The notes under the pieces were generated by a model. It searched no databases. It saw nothing but the letters and a program-made list of their open reading frames with translations, and was not told where the DNA came from. A stretch of DNA of 64,000 nucleotides from Agriotes lineatus (taxonomy: Eukaryota; Arthropoda; Insecta; Coleoptera; Elateridae): positions 1 through 64,000 of the forward strand of contig CALNHX010003554.1 of NCBI GenBank assembly GCA_940337035.1, in the 5' to 3' direction. Numbering within the stretch: the first letter of the stretch is position 1; each line of letters opens with the position of its first letter. Shown here piece by piece: positions 20,977 through 32,289 of the stretch. Made by a program: the position numbers and the translations under genes.

Positions 20977-21880
20977 TAAGTACCTATAAAAGGACTTGGT
21001 CCATTGTTGTCCGAATCACCCGAAATCTACACTCATATTGACCGACCTTCTCAGCTACCTCATTTATTTTGCTTTTTATTGCAACTGCAAATTTTATACA
21101 TAATATCCACGAGGGCTATGCCTCTACAATTTCCGCAATTTTTTCTTTGCATACCTGTTCTGCTATTTTATGTAAGTATATTTTCTCTCAGTATATCCCT
21201 CTTTATTTTTAGCATCTCTGCAGTTATCTCACTTTTCTCTGGAACCTTACTATTTTTAAATAAGTTAATATCCTTCGTTTTCTCTATTCTTGGTGAATCA
21301 CGTTTTTCATTTACGACTTTGCCCTCACCTCTGTCTTCCACTTTAAAAACATCTGTGACGTATTCTGTCCATCTGTTTAAACTTTCTCAGATTCCACTTA
21401 CTAGATGCCCTTGCATGTTTTACACAGTATAGGTTTCCTTTTAAAATTTTTATTTACACTTCGATACAACTCTTTTGTTTTAATGTTAGCGTAGTTATGT
21501 TCCATCTTTTCCTTTCTTTTCTATCTGTTCTCTTTTCTTTGTACTGCGTACTTTCTTTACTTCATTTCTACTCTGATCATGTGTTTATAATATTTTCTGA
21601 TATTGTATTCCATCTTAACATGTTCATCCCTGCTTGTTCTGTTTTAAATATGGCATCTTTACATTCGTCGTGATACCATACTTTTCAGAGTATTTTCTTA
21701 AATTCATTCTAATTTTCTTCATCATTACTGTTATTTGTTCTTATGCTTTTGGTGATTCTATTCTGGCATTCCACTCTTAACATTTTCATTGTTAAGTTTA
21801 TTCGTATCATACTTACCTTATATTGTTTTTTTCCTTTTGTCATGTTGGTGTTTTCTGTATTTTAATTTTGCCCTCAACAG
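20977..21880 (-). pseudogene. RTE-like LINE, linker and first RT blocks (upstream half)
   Basis: In broken minus-strand frames I read, from upstream, AIFKTEQAGMNMLRWN (about 21655), NSKVPEKSEITAEMLK (the A/PG-DEITAEMLK block, about 21255), NCRGIALVDIMYKI (the NYRGI block, about 21130), NEVAEKVGQYECRF and IRTTMDQVLL. These are in the correct order for RTE-like elements and lead into the block at 19180. The plus-strand frame 21004-21432 is only the antisense of this. Confidence 0.72.
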
Positions 21881-22469
21881 TGTCTGCATCTGCACCGCGA
21901 TAACTCCTCACATTCTTTATATAGATGTTTACTTTCTATAAGTAGGGGAAATGCTTATACATTGGGCCACCTTTTACCTCGAGCCAGGGCTGTATTTCTG
22001 GTAGACTACCCAGCTTAGATAGTGCCATCACTATTGCATACTTTGTTTATGTAGGTTAACATCTCATAGTTTCCTAGTTCCACGTTGAAAAATAAACACG
22101 GCTGCGTTGCAGTGTTGTTTTAAGGACATACAAGTAGAATGCGATTTAACATCAAGCTAATTTTTTAAAGGCTTTAAAATACTGCTATTTAGTTACGTGC
22201 TGTAACACTTGATATGTTGGCTAATTCATGCCGTAGAGAGAAAAAAGTTGAAAACCATTTTGTAAGTTAGGAGCACGTACCTATATAAAAATAGGTCAGA
22301 TACAAGCTTATGAATTTAAATTAATACTTGGCCTTTTTTTTTTCGTCTTTTTTGTTTGTTTACTAATACCGTAGCAAGCGAACGATGGTTCTCATCTTTT
22401 ATAAGTGGCCCATAACAATAATTAAATACTGTTTCTCTCTATTATTATGCATTTTGTTTGTTTATTTTT

Positions 22470-22905
22470 TAGAGCGAACGTAACGAGGGAAATCCCTTCC
22501 CTTGATTCTTTGAGAAAAGCGGCGAGTGCCTGAAATTATCGCCGTCTACGCCAAAGGAAAGCCTGTAGGGAGTAAAATGTATCAAAATCCACCCGACAGA
22601 TCCCGATAGTTACAAGTCTTTTGAAAATTGTGCTGTAAAACCAATAGTTACCAAGGACGAAGAAGAATGCATCAAAAATATATTATGGATTGCATAGAAA
22701 CCAGCTAAGGTACTAGTATATCAATTTGCAGAGGTTAACGAAAAGAAGCTGTCTCATTCCTGGAAAAGTATGGTTTAAAGAATTTATAACAAGCAATCCT
22801 AATCTGTGTTTAAGAAATCCCGAAGCTACCAGTTCATCAAGAGCTATAAGTTTCAAAATAATGTTGGGTTATTTTTTCAAAATTGACAGAAGTCATTGTA
22901 AGAAA
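22470..22905 (+). pseudogene. pogo/jerky-like transposase remnant (CENP-B-type helix-turn-helix)
   Basis: Broken frames read FAEVNEKKLSHSW (about 22725), GKVWFKEFITSNPNLCLRNPEATSSSRA (22766-22850) and NVGLFFQN, the order and wording of the CENP-B-type DNA-binding domain of pogo-superfamily transposases (WF..F..R.P.LSLR.PEATS.AR...FN). Upstream sequence from 22480 (NPFP.DSLRKAASA) fits the first HTH. The DDE domain is not visible. GGGGAAATGCTTATACATTGGGCCA at 21954 resembles the end of such elements but no matching right end was found. Confidence 0.65.
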
Positions 22906-22986
22906 AAAGGTGGCATTAGCACGCTGCATAATACTTTAAAAGTTGTCGCATTGCCTCATCTTTATATTCACAAGGGTAAATTTTAA

Positions 22987-25900
22987 GTTGTTTATGTTAC
23001 AGGGCGCGAGAGCTGGACTGGGGCGGGGCGGGCGATCGGGCGCTAGCCTGATGAACTGGTGGTCGTCAGGGCCAGTGGTCTGCTGGTTAATCACAACCAC
23101 GTATGAACATGATCACAAAAGAGTCTTATAAACCGTGAATATTGGCGATATGCTGCAAACATCGGGTATAGATTTTTTGCACGAATACTGCATGGTCGAG
23201 GACACTTTACAATTCCTGAAGAAATTTTTCCGATAGTTTTATAAAATTGCTGAAGATATTGAAGAGTTTATAAATAAGGTAAATGAGAAATTGCTTGAAA
23301 ATGAAATCCCGCTAGATGTTGTCGTTAAGAAAGAGATGTGTGCTTAGAAAATATGAAATAAAAAGAGATTTCACAAGGAAAGTTGCGAAGACAAAGCATC
23401 ACAAAATTCAGCTGACAAATTTAAAATAAAAGTTTTCAATGTGACGAGAGACAAAGTTGTCATGTCACAGAATTCAAACTTGTAAATCACGACGAATCGT
23501 AGGACTTTGAATGCTTTCATCTCTCGAGTTTCCATTTCCTTCCAAACATATCGACAAATATTCTACACAAAAGCTGGCTGAGCAAGTTTGAAATGCGGCG
23601 TTTGTGTACCTCTGCGTAGATACATTATATTTGAACAAGACGTAATATTTAAATAATTATTTGTTTTTTTAATACGGTTAGCTAGCTCAGTGAACACGGA
23701 ACTCCCTTAGTATCTCAGTTTGTGGCTTATGATACATGACTATCTGCCAAAACAGTATGTTGTCGGCTGAAACTAAACTTTAAACAATGCACAAAATCAG
23801 CCAATTTGTTTACATCAATCGGTTGACTGCACACCACAAATAAAAACATATGAAAACATAAAAAGACAAAAACAATAAAATAGAATTAAATCCTCACACA
23901 ATCTACGTGCGATATAGCTTGCGGCTACTTGCCGGCACGTTGCAAACATGCATGGACATCATCAGTATTAACAATGAAATAATTGTTCTTAAAAAAATGT
24001 AAATGTCTTAATATGGTCCTGGCTGGTCGCACTTGCATCTAATCAAATTGTCACAATACGCATATGTAGACGTAGACGTTAGCGCGTAATTACAACACTT
24101 TCTTGTTTCGATTTACCTTGTTGCAGCCTTTGAACCGTTTGGTTTTCGGTCCTTTCAAGACCGACTGCAACACAACTTGTGACGAATGGATACTAGCTCA
24201 TCCAGGTAAAAGGTAAAGATTCAAGGTAATTTCAATTCCCCCAACTGAGGGGGTGCTATAGGAACCTTGCGTCCCTCTTCAGCTAAAGATGAACCTAACA
24301 CACCCCCGACATCAAGGCAGGGAGCCGTTTTAAAGTGCACAAGATGTCCGTCCATTTCTAATAGCACTACCTAGAAAGAATGGATCTAGTGCACGTAAAA
24401 AGGTCAAGAGCAGGATATTAACAGACACCGGTAAAGACGAAATATAGAAAAAATATGAGAAGTTGAGAAAGAACAGAAAAAAATGAAGCAGACACTGAAG
24501 TTGTTTTTTAAAATCTATGAAGAGACATTTTAGGCATAGGTAAATAAGTGCACATTTGTTCTGTGATGTTATCCTGATGCAAATCTAATTAAGAAACGCA
24601 ATTAATCCATTTAAAATTTGCACCTAGCTAATTTCCTGTCACATTTGGTGTTTAGGAACGTCACTTTCTCGAGAACATTCCAGTAATATAAACCATCAGA
24701 TAATCTTAAGGTCAGCATTCTTGTATAATAATGCTGGTATGCATGCCATCCAGGGCTTCTTATCCCATGAATTCCATTCCCTCTTCAACATCAACCTGCA
24801 AGATAACGTTGAGTATAAATACAAGCAGTTTCGCCACTAAAACGGACTTAAATTCCAAGCTACGAGGCTGATGGACAGAACTTCAAGCCGGCATGAGTGC
24901 CTCCAGCTAGCTGGAAGGCGAACTCATGCTCTCTGAGACCGCCGCCTGTTACGAACTTATTTTCCAAGCTCTGGATCGTAACCAATTCTCACCTGTCAAA
25001 TTTAAACCTTAAACTTCTGAAGATTTTATTAAATTAATATACACAGTTAGGTACATAGAAATTACTTAATTTACAGACACAAAGCAGAATTAAATGGATA
25101 TACTTATTTCTGCACAATCCACCTATTCTTTTACATATTAAAAACAACTTAATATTATGTGATAATGTTCCCACGAAGGAATACTGTACTGCCCAGGAGG
25201 AAGGGGAGGAATTTTCCCTCCTGGATTCAACGTTACACGAACTATACAGTTAATTGTAGTTCAAATTTAGTGTTATAAAGTACAGTATAGACAGTGGTCA
25301 TATAATTAATGGGTTCTCGCACTCAAGTTTGTTTTTGATCGCTCTGTAATAAACCCTACAGGCGAGTGCCACACCATGGACATAATGCCTTTGTATATGT
25401 AATACTCGTGTATGTCTGCATTAGTTCCATATCTCCATGCAAAAACTTCTCTTTATTCCTCCACAATTTCATAGCAATATTTTCCTTATTCAGATTTTCA
25501 CTCTTCCTATATTCCTTTGTAAGCATCCATACTCCATATAACACTTTAATTTTCTTTGTCATGGTTCTTGAAGTTAGAATTTTATGTAGTGATGCTGCTC
25601 TTCGATTACCATTTGCAGTATGGCGTTATCTCTTCATTTTCATACACTTTTGTGAAATTTATTATTTCGAACAGAAATATACACTTCCAGTAGCTATTAA
25701 AAAGTATCAAAAATCACAGTTCAACATGAAGCCGAGAAATATAATCGTGTTCAAGTTAGCTTGAATTTATAGGTTGTAATTGTAATAGTAGTTTACGTAA
25801 CAAGTCCGAATAGAGCATCTTTATAGGACACGTAGAAAAATTGAAAGCCTAAAAGTCCTGTAAAGGGCATTTCCGGATGAGTTACGTACACCATTTTTTA

Positions 25901-26035
25901 AGCACCTTCGTTACTTCTTAATTTTACCTAAATATTGAAACATCACAATAACAAACAAGCATTGTACCACTGTATAAATCTACAGATATTTGTCGTAGAT
26001 TTCCTTAGTAACCACAGTCAATAAGATGATTTCGG
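22987..26035. other. Largely unassigned AT-rich region
   Basis: No gene is recognised. 23125-23350 has coding-like but broken sequence (NREYWRYAANIGYRFFARILHGRGHF) of unknown origin. A TATA-like GAGTATAAATACAAGC at about 24813 with flanking promoter-like sequence might be part of a solo LTR, but no ends could be defined. A minus frame at 25562-25356 is faintly LINE-like (KIKVLYGVWMLTKEY) and is not asserted. Confidence 0.35.
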
Positions 26036-26039
26036 AGGC

Positions 26040-26560
26040 TTTCACGGCCATTGTCATTCCCTATATCCACCAAGTCGGCGATCACATAGGAAAGTATCTT
26101 CGAAAACAAAATATTAAAACAGCATTCGAACCTCCGAGCAGAATCTCATAAGTTCTTCTCATAAAGATAAATTAAACACTATGTCATCTAAATGTGTTTA
26201 TAGAGTCTCTTGATCTTGTAATGCTGTATACATTGGTGAAACAGAACGTTCAGTGAATACTCGCATCTCTGAACACCAGCGCTGTCTTAAGTCGTGTCTC
26301 GTTTCATCATCAGCCAACACCAAACACCAACGCGATATCGGCCATAAGATCCTTTTTGATGAAACTTCCATTATCTACAAATCCCCATTCTTCTTTAGCA
26401 GAAAGATTCGCAAAGCCATTGAGATTTATAAACATCCTAACAATCTCAATCGGGACGAAAGCTTTCCCCTTCCTTCTTTGTGGAAAGTCTCGCCCACCGC
26501 CACTGAACTGCAACGGCAATTGCCTATAAATTCTCGCCTCTCTCCTTCCGATTGTTAGAA
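26040..26560 (+). pseudogene. Penelope-like element ORF, C-terminal part with GIY-YIG endonuclease
   Basis: Reading frames give VGDHIGKYLRKQNIKTAFEPPSRI (about 26068-26140), the linker following the RT thumb in Penelope-like elements, and then CVYRVS.SCNAVYIGETERSVNTRISEHQRCL (about 26196-26295), a GIY-YIG endonuclease core with VYIGET and the R..EH motif. The frame 26253-26558 carries the remaining C-terminus. One stop (TGA within CVYRVS-SCN) and lack of the RT part show it is a truncated, dead copy. GIY-YIG cleaves target DNA to prime reverse transcription. Confidence 0.82.
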
Positions 26561-27096
26561 GAATTTCACCTCTGGCGTGGTTTACACGTTCAGTTGCCTT
26601 GCTCTTTTGCTTTTCCTCCTGATGAAGTTGCTTACGAAAGTGGGCGATACGTTGAGTTCTTCATCCTTAATAATGACACGGTCCATGCCCAGAAGTCATT
26701 TGTTACACAGTCAATAAATATTGCAAACTGTAATTGCCTATAGGTGTTGGTTTATTGTCAAGGTAAATATTTACTCCGAAAACAAACCCAAGTTTTGAGC
26801 TTTTTCGAGTGAATTATTATGCCAATTTTGAGAAGCCAATGGGGAAGCCAACAACTGAAGTAGTGTGATATAATAATAAACTGCAGATAGCCAGGTTAAC
26901 TTAGCAATTAAGGAAATACATTGTAACCTCACATTATTGATAAGAGATAAAACAGCTGTAACCTTTAATGAGCTGGAACAGGTGCGGCCTTCACGTAAAA
27001 TAATATAGGCAACACATTATACCAATCATAGTATAATTGGTGGCATACACAATCCAGGAAGTACTACAAGCAAATAACCTGTGGAAATTTGTAAAC
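26561..27096. other. Penelope 3' flank and 5' UTR of the downstream LINE
   Basis: 26561-26720 continues the Penelope-like 3' region. From about 26760 to 27096 no coding sequence is seen; the last part presumably is the LINE 5' UTR, but its exact start could not be fixed. Confidence 0.4.
26619..26650 (+). ncRNA. Hammerhead-ribozyme-like relic in Penelope 3' region
   Basis: CTGATGA (26619-26625), then a hairpin GCTTAC-GAAA-GTGGGC (26630-26645, two G:U pairs), then GATA and CGTTG. Penelope-like elements are known to carry minimal hammerhead motifs of the form CTGATGA-stem II-GAAA. Here the second core box reads GATA rather than GAAA, so self-cleavage is unlikely in this copy. Stems I and III were not established. 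Confidence 0.4.
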
Positions 27097-28473
27097 ATGG
27101 CGGGCGACGTTATGGTGACTGGAGAAGAGAGCAACGAGGGAGAAACGAAATTTAAATGCTGTCAAGGACAAAAACCAGCCCGAATACGTGTCTGCATTAT
27201 ATGCAATGCACTCTACCACACCAGCTGCTCGAAACGGGTAAAAAACGTGAAGGTAGTGGACAACTTGTTCGTTGTGTGCTGCGTGCCGAACATAATCTCA
27301 ACAGCGGACGAGGATGGAGAAAGCACGAATATCCCGGCGATGAAAAAGGTAGTCGCATCCCTAAAACGCGAAATAGCGGACCTTAAAGCCCGGAAAGAAA
27401 AACCACAGGAACGCGAGGCGATCCAGAAAGAGGATGAACTCCAAACCTCTTCAAGTAACGCACCGAGCAGGGCTGCCAGCAGCTGTGACCTAGAGATTGC
27501 GTGCGAAGTTTGCGACAAGTACAAGAACGAAAATGTTCTACTCAAGGATCTAATCAAAGAGATAAAGGACAAAAACACACTTCTAGCTGAAAAAAATGCA
27601 AGATTGAGTGAGACCGTAAGCAGTAACCAAATGACCTTTGCAAGCGCCGTAAGCCGGCAGGGCAATGAAGCAGCCACTCCCCGAATAGAGAAGCGAAGGA
27701 TACCATCGATCATCGTAAAGCCGAAAGAGACACAGAAATCTATGAAGACCCTGAAGGACATGAAAGCATCCGTTGACAGCAGAAACGTAAATGCTAATAT
27801 CATCAATGTGAAAGAGCTAAACAATGGTGGACTCAAGATCAAATGCGACAGCGACAAAGATCTACACATCATGACTGAGGAACTTCAACGACAGCTTGGT
27901 GGCAATTACGCTGTAGAGACGGAACAGCTATCAAACCCTTGTATCAAAATTGTCGGCATAAACGAAGAGTACAAGCCAGAAGAACTGGAGGAAATCCTGC
28001 TACGGAAGAACTGCAGAGAATTTGAATCTCCGGTGATGCATGTCAAAAATATAATCCGCATTGACAGCAAAGGCACACACACCGCTTTTGTTGAGGTTGA
28101 CGCTCGCGTCTATGCCAAACTATGCGTGACCAGGAGAGTGTTCGTTGGCTGGCAAAGCTGCGCAGTCTATGATAATCTAAACCTGAAAAGATGTTTGCGG
28201 TGCTGTGGATACGGCCATGGAATCAAGAAGTGTACGACGGAGGTAGCCTGCCATTATTGCTCTGGTAACCATGAAGCAAAAAACTGCGATAAAAGGGACA
28301 CGAGACGGGAGCATAAGTGCATCAACTGCGATAGAGCGAACAAACAGTTCAAGTTTAACAGAGATGTAAACCACGCTGCGAGCGCAGAGAACGAATGTGG
28401 AACCTTCAAATCACGCAAGGAGTATCTCATCTCAAAAGTAAATTACCCATCCGGGAACCTAATCTCCGGATAG
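27097..28473 (+). CDS. LINE ORF1: PHD-like finger, coiled coil, CCHC zinc knuckles
   Basis: 458 residues from the ATG at 27097 (AAACATGG context, MAGDVMVTGEE); the in-frame codon at 27037 is a less likely start. The N-terminus holds a PHD/zinc-finger-like cluster CKCCQGQK...CIICNALYHTSC (nt 27153-27240). Charged coiled-coil-like stretches follow (27330-27425, 27500-27620). The C-terminal third holds CLRCCGYGHGIKKC, CHYCSGNHEAKNC and CINCDRANKQF, i.e. two CCHC knuckles and a third variant (28192-28350). The protein would coat LINE RNA in the ribonucleoprotein. PHD-bearing ORF1s are characteristic of CR1-type elements. Confidence 0.88.
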   Translation: MAGDVMVTGEESNEGETKFKCCQGQKPARIRVCIICNALYHTSCSKRVKNVKVVDNLFVVCCVPNIISTADEDGESTNIPAMKKVVASLKREIADLKARKEKPQEREAIQKEDELQTSSSNAPSRAASSCDLEIACEVCDKYKNENVLLKDLIKEIKDKNTLLAEKNARLSETVSSNQMTFASAVSRQGNEAATPRIEKRRIPSIIVKPKETQKSMKTLKDMKASVDSRNVNANIINVKELNNGGLKIKCDSDKDLHIMTEELQRQLGGNYAVETEQLSNPCIKIVGINEEYKPEELEEILLRKNCREFESPVMHVKNIIRIDSKGTHTAFVEVDARVYAKLCVTRRVFVGWQSCAVYDNLNLKRCLRCCGYGHGIKKCTTEVACHYCSGNHEAKNCDKRDTRREHKCINCDRANKQFKFNRDVNHAASAENECGTFKSRKEYLISKVNYPSGNLISG

Positions 28474-28478
28474 CTACA

Positions 28479-31436
28479 ATGGTTAAATACACCACGGACT
28501 TTGAGGGGTATAACATAAACACCTTGCGCTTTCACAACCACGAGGACTGTGCGGATGTTATCTCTGCTAATAAGAGGATAACTGTTGTCCATTTCAACAT
28601 CAGAAGCATAAATAAACACTTTGAAGAATTAATTGTATTTCTAGAAATGTATCAGCACAGGTTTGACGTCGTTGTCTGCTCCGAAACCTGGAATGTGATA
28701 GACACCAAGCTCTATCAAATAGAGGGATACACCACACTATACAACAATGGAAGGGTCAACCAGAACGATGGGGTGATAGTCTTCATCCGTAGCTCTGTGC
28801 TGATGTCGCATGCAATTGACGCGGTAGGTCAGATAAATGCCCTACGTATTATCATGACATCTGGACCAAGTAATGGACACGTAACAATGGTAGCAGTATA
28901 CCGACCGCACACCGTCGACCCCAAGGACTTCGTTGAGAACATATACATCTACCTGGACTCCATAGCTGCAGACGAGATGGTGTTCATCGGTGACTGCAAC
29001 ATCAACATCTTAGATACCGACTCCGTCGCGGTGGAATATACTAACAATCTCAGCGAACTAGGATTCGCCTCAGCAATAAACTCATACACTCGCGTCCAGG
29101 GTGACGCGCGAACATGTATTGATCACTGCTTCATTAAGTCAAAAGAACTTCCGCAGAACATAACCGCTGGAATCCTGAAAACAAGCATCACGGACCACTA
29201 CCCAATCATCGTGCAACTGCCGAACACAATGCTACCCGCAAAATCTACGACAATGATGGACAAAATCAGGACGGACTTTGAGCTATTGGTTAATACCATT
29301 TCAGTGGAAAAGTGGGCTAATGTCCTTGATTCCACGGATGCAGAAGAGGCAACCACAAACTTTGTTGCAAGGCTAAGTGAGCACATAGGAAATGCCACCA
29401 CCAAGAAGACCATTAGAATCCCGGCATCAAAAAAACCATGGATCACCCCCGGCATAATTCGATCCATAAAAATTCGGGATATCTTACACCATCGAGCATC
29501 AAAAAACCCACTAAATGAATACCTAAACAATAAGTTTAAAACCTACCGGAACATGATAACAAATCTCGTAAAAAAAGCCAAAACTGCATACCATGCGTCG
29601 AAAATCCCAAACTCAAAAGGCGACCCGAAGAAAAAGTGGAGCGCGGTGAGTGAAATTATAAATCCAGGACCAAAACGGAAAGATGTGGATAAAATAAGCA
29701 AGGATGGGAAAATCATAACAGATAAGCAAGAAATCGCAACCGCATTCAATGAATACTTTGCTAACATTGGTGCCACCCTTGCGTCCCAGATAATTGCGAC
29801 TCCTCAAAATCCTGCTAACGTGAGACAGATTGTTAACTCCATGTATCTGAAAAATGTCGATGAACTTGAAACCCTTAACTGCATCCATCAACTACAAATC
29901 AACAAGGCCCCTGGCATCGACGGGATCACCACAAAAATTCTAAAAACCTGTGGGGAACACATTGCAAAGCCAATCAGCCATATCATAAACTTATCGTTCA
30001 ATGCAGGGATCTGCCCTAGTCACTTTAAAAAGGCAGTAGTAGTCCCAATACACAAATCAGGAAACGTCACCACACTACAAAACTATAGACCAATTTCTCT
30101 GCTGCCAAGCATCTCAAAAATCTTTGAAAAATGCCTAGCGGCAAGAATCATGAGTTATCTACAGCGCGTGAAAGTGTTACATCAAGCGCAGTTCGGCTTT
30201 CAAAAAGGTATATCTACCGATTCGGCTATTGCCAAACTGACTGCACACATCTACGAAGCACTTGATAACGGCACACCTGCGCTTGCGGTTTTCGTCGATC
30301 TAGCGAAAGCCTTTGATACGCTAAATCACGAAACCCTCTTGGATAAACTCGAAAAATACGGTTTTCGCGGAAACGTACACTGCCTGCTGAAAAACTACTT
30401 AACAGATAGAACTCAAGTAGTAAGAGTACAGAACCACCTTAGCAGTCCTGCGTTGGTAAGCTGCGGCGTTCCTCAGGGCTCTGTACTGGGACCAATCCTG
30501 TTCATAATTTATATTAATGACATCTTCAACATTAGTGCTCAAAGTCAGATTATAAGCTATGCCGATGACACAGCAATCTTATTCGCTGGACAAACTTGGG
30601 AAAACGTAGTACAAACAGCGAAGAGAGAATTCCCGATAATCAGAGACTGGTTCCGAGCTAACTTCCTAACCTTAAACATGGAAAAAACGCAGGCGCTAAC
30701 CTTCGGCTGCTACCGAGATAGTCTACCACAGTTACGCGAAATAGAAATCCACGAGGAGGACTGCGACAACCAAACAGACTGCGGCTGCCCAAAAATCAAA
30801 CTAGCAGGTTTTGTCAAATACCTTGGAATTGTAATCGATAGCCACCTCCGCTGGGACCATCATGTCGAATACATACTACGCAAGATGCGATATATGTCCT
30901 GCATATTCTACAAACTCCGGCCCATACTAAGCAAAGATCAACTACGCACAGTATATTATGCACTAGTGGAATCTGTACTGTTTTACGGGATCATAGGCTG
31001 GGGTGGTGCCCGCGACAATGTAATGAACGCTCTGCAAACCACCCAAAATAGAATAATAAAAGTTATGCTATGGAAAGGCAGGCTGTACCCAACCAACCTC
31101 TTATATGACGAAAGCGATGTTCTAAACCTACGGCAAAAATTTTGCGTGGCAGCACTACAGCATTGCGCTAACAAAGATCTTCTCTCAATCGCGGATCGTG
31201 CCGAGGACGAAAGAATAATGAGGAGCGACACCAACAAAAAATTCCTAGTTCCTGGATGTTCAAAGAGTATTGGTCGCAGGCGCTTCACGTATTGCGCCGC
31301 AAAAGTTGCAAATTCCTTAACGCCCGAACTACGACAATCACTACTGGCGGGCCCAGCGTCCTATTCGTGCAAAAAGAAAATTCAGGAGGCGGTGAAAAAC
31401 ATCCCGAGGGAACTGTTGGCTCTCCTGATAAGCTAG
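28479..31436 (+). CDS. LINE ORF2: AP-endonuclease and reverse transcriptase
   Basis: 985 residues from the ATG at 28479, five bases after the ORF1 stop; the frame is open further upstream (to 28395), so reinitiation or a frameshift-type coupling are both possible. Endonuclease motifs are VVHFNIRSINKHFEEL, VVCSETWN, FIGDCNIN, DHCFIKSKE and TDHYPI. RT motifs are NKAPGIDGI, NYRPISLLPSISKIFEK, FVDLAKAFDTLNHE, CGVPQGSVLGPILF and SYADDTAILF; the YADD catalytic box is intact. The thumb and C-terminal region run to the stop. The enzyme nicks target DNA and copies the LINE RNA in place. Confidence 0.92.
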   Translation: MVKYTTDFEGYNINTLRFHNHEDCADVISANKRITVVHFNIRSINKHFEELIVFLEMYQHRFDVVVCSETWNVIDTKLYQIEGYTTLYNNGRVNQNDGVIVFIRSSVLMSHAIDAVGQINALRIIMTSGPSNGHVTMVAVYRPHTVDPKDFVENIYIYLDSIAADEMVFIGDCNINILDTDSVAVEYTNNLSELGFASAINSYTRVQGDARTCIDHCFIKSKELPQNITAGILKTSITDHYPIIVQLPNTMLPAKSTTMMDKIRTDFELLVNTISVEKWANVLDSTDAEEATTNFVARLSEHIGNATTKKTIRIPASKKPWITPGIIRSIKIRDILHHRASKNPLNEYLNNKFKTYRNMITNLVKKAKTAYHASKIPNSKGDPKKKWSAVSEIINPGPKRKDVDKISKDGKIITDKQEIATAFNEYFANIGATLASQIIATPQNPANVRQIVNSMYLKNVDELETLNCIHQLQINKAPGIDGITTKILKTCGEHIAKPISHIINLSFNAGICPSHFKKAVVVPIHKSGNVTTLQNYRPISLLPSISKIFEKCLAARIMSYLQRVKVLHQAQFGFQKGISTDSAIAKLTAHIYEALDNGTPALAVFVDLAKAFDTLNHETLLDKLEKYGFRGNVHCLLKNYLTDRTQVVRVQNHLSSPALVSCGVPQGSVLGPILFIIYINDIFNISAQSQIISYADDTAILFAGQTWENVVQTAKREFPIIRDWFRANFLTLNMEKTQALTFGCYRDSLPQLREIEIHEEDCDNQTDCGCPKIKLAGFVKYLGIVIDSHLRWDHHVEYILRKMRYMSCIFYKLRPILSKDQLRTVYYALVESVLFYGIIGWGGARDNVMNALQTTQNRIIKVMLWKGRLYPTNLLYDESDVLNLRQKFCVAALQHCANKDLLSIADRAEDERIMRSDTNKKFLVPGCSKSIGRRRFTYCAAKVANSLTPELRQSLLAGPASYSCKKKIQEAVKNIPRELLALLIS

Positions 31437-31620
31437 TAACGTCGGTCAATCCATGCAGTGCCAGCACTTAACCTAGACTAGTCACTTATAATGTACAATC
31501 TCCAGATTGCGGACAAGTGCTTATTGCACTTATGCAGTCTTCTGTGTGTTGAGTGCAGTGGAATTGCTTGTATGATCCACTGTAAAAATGCTCAATAAAA
31601 TTATTATTATTATTATTATC

Positions 31621-32285
31621 AAAATGTCAATTTTCCAAAATAGTCCTGTAAAGAAAAAAATTCCAAGTCTGTAATGAAGTATTTCCAGCCTAAAAATTGT
31701 ATAGTAGTGCAAGATTTTAGGACAGGTGCCTAACATAGTAATTTACGTTACAAGACCGGTCATGTATCGTACAAAATTTTTTTTACGAGATCCAAGTCCG
31801 TACTTTCAAACTTGCAAATTCACTTTTGAAAATTCAAAAAAATTATGACATTAGTATCTATTCACTTATCCGAACAACAACACAAACTTGTTTCCATAGT
31901 AACGAAGGCACGAGCCCGTTTTCCGATCTTAGCCGGCAAAATGCTACTTTCTAGAGAAAAAATTCACTAGAAACTGTATATTTTTTGGTGGGTCATAAAA
32001 AAGGTTTTTATTACTATTGGTATTCATTTGACAATTAAACTTAATTGAGACATTGAGCAGCTGACGATGAAAACAAACATCCTGCATCTCACTCACTCTA
32101 TTTCCATTTCATTTGGTCTTGATGATACTACAATTTTATATGGAGTACAACTGAATTTCCAGTATAAGGATTATACCGAACATAATCCATACAATTATAA
32201 ACCACATGGTTTCCTATTTAATAACAGACTGTAATTTATGTACATTTAAATGAACGAAGAGAGATATCAAAAAAATTAAAAATTT
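31621..32285. other. No feature recognised
   Basis: AT-rich flank of the LINE without a supportable feature. Confidence 0.45.
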
Positions 32286-32289
32286 TTAA

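Larger units (their letters stand above)
27097..31620 (+). mobile_element. Full-length CR1-group LINE with two open ORFs
   Basis: ORF1 (27097-28473) and ORF2 (28479-31436) are both uninterrupted and separated by only 5 nt, followed by a short 3' UTR with AATAAA (31593) merging into a TTA/ATT microsatellite (31598-31619). A PHD-like finger plus zinc knuckles in ORF1 and AP-endonuclease plus RT in ORF2 match CR1/Daphne-type elements. It is the most intact autonomous transposon in the window. Confidence 0.9.

Noticed and set aside
21004..21432. 142-codon plus-strand hydrophobic ORF
   Set aside because: Antisense of decayed RTE-like RT blocks; its Phe/Leu/Ser richness comes from the A-rich sense strand.
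27213..27872. 219-codon minus-strand ORF
   Set aside because: Shadow of LINE ORF1, which has clear zinc fingers on the plus strand.
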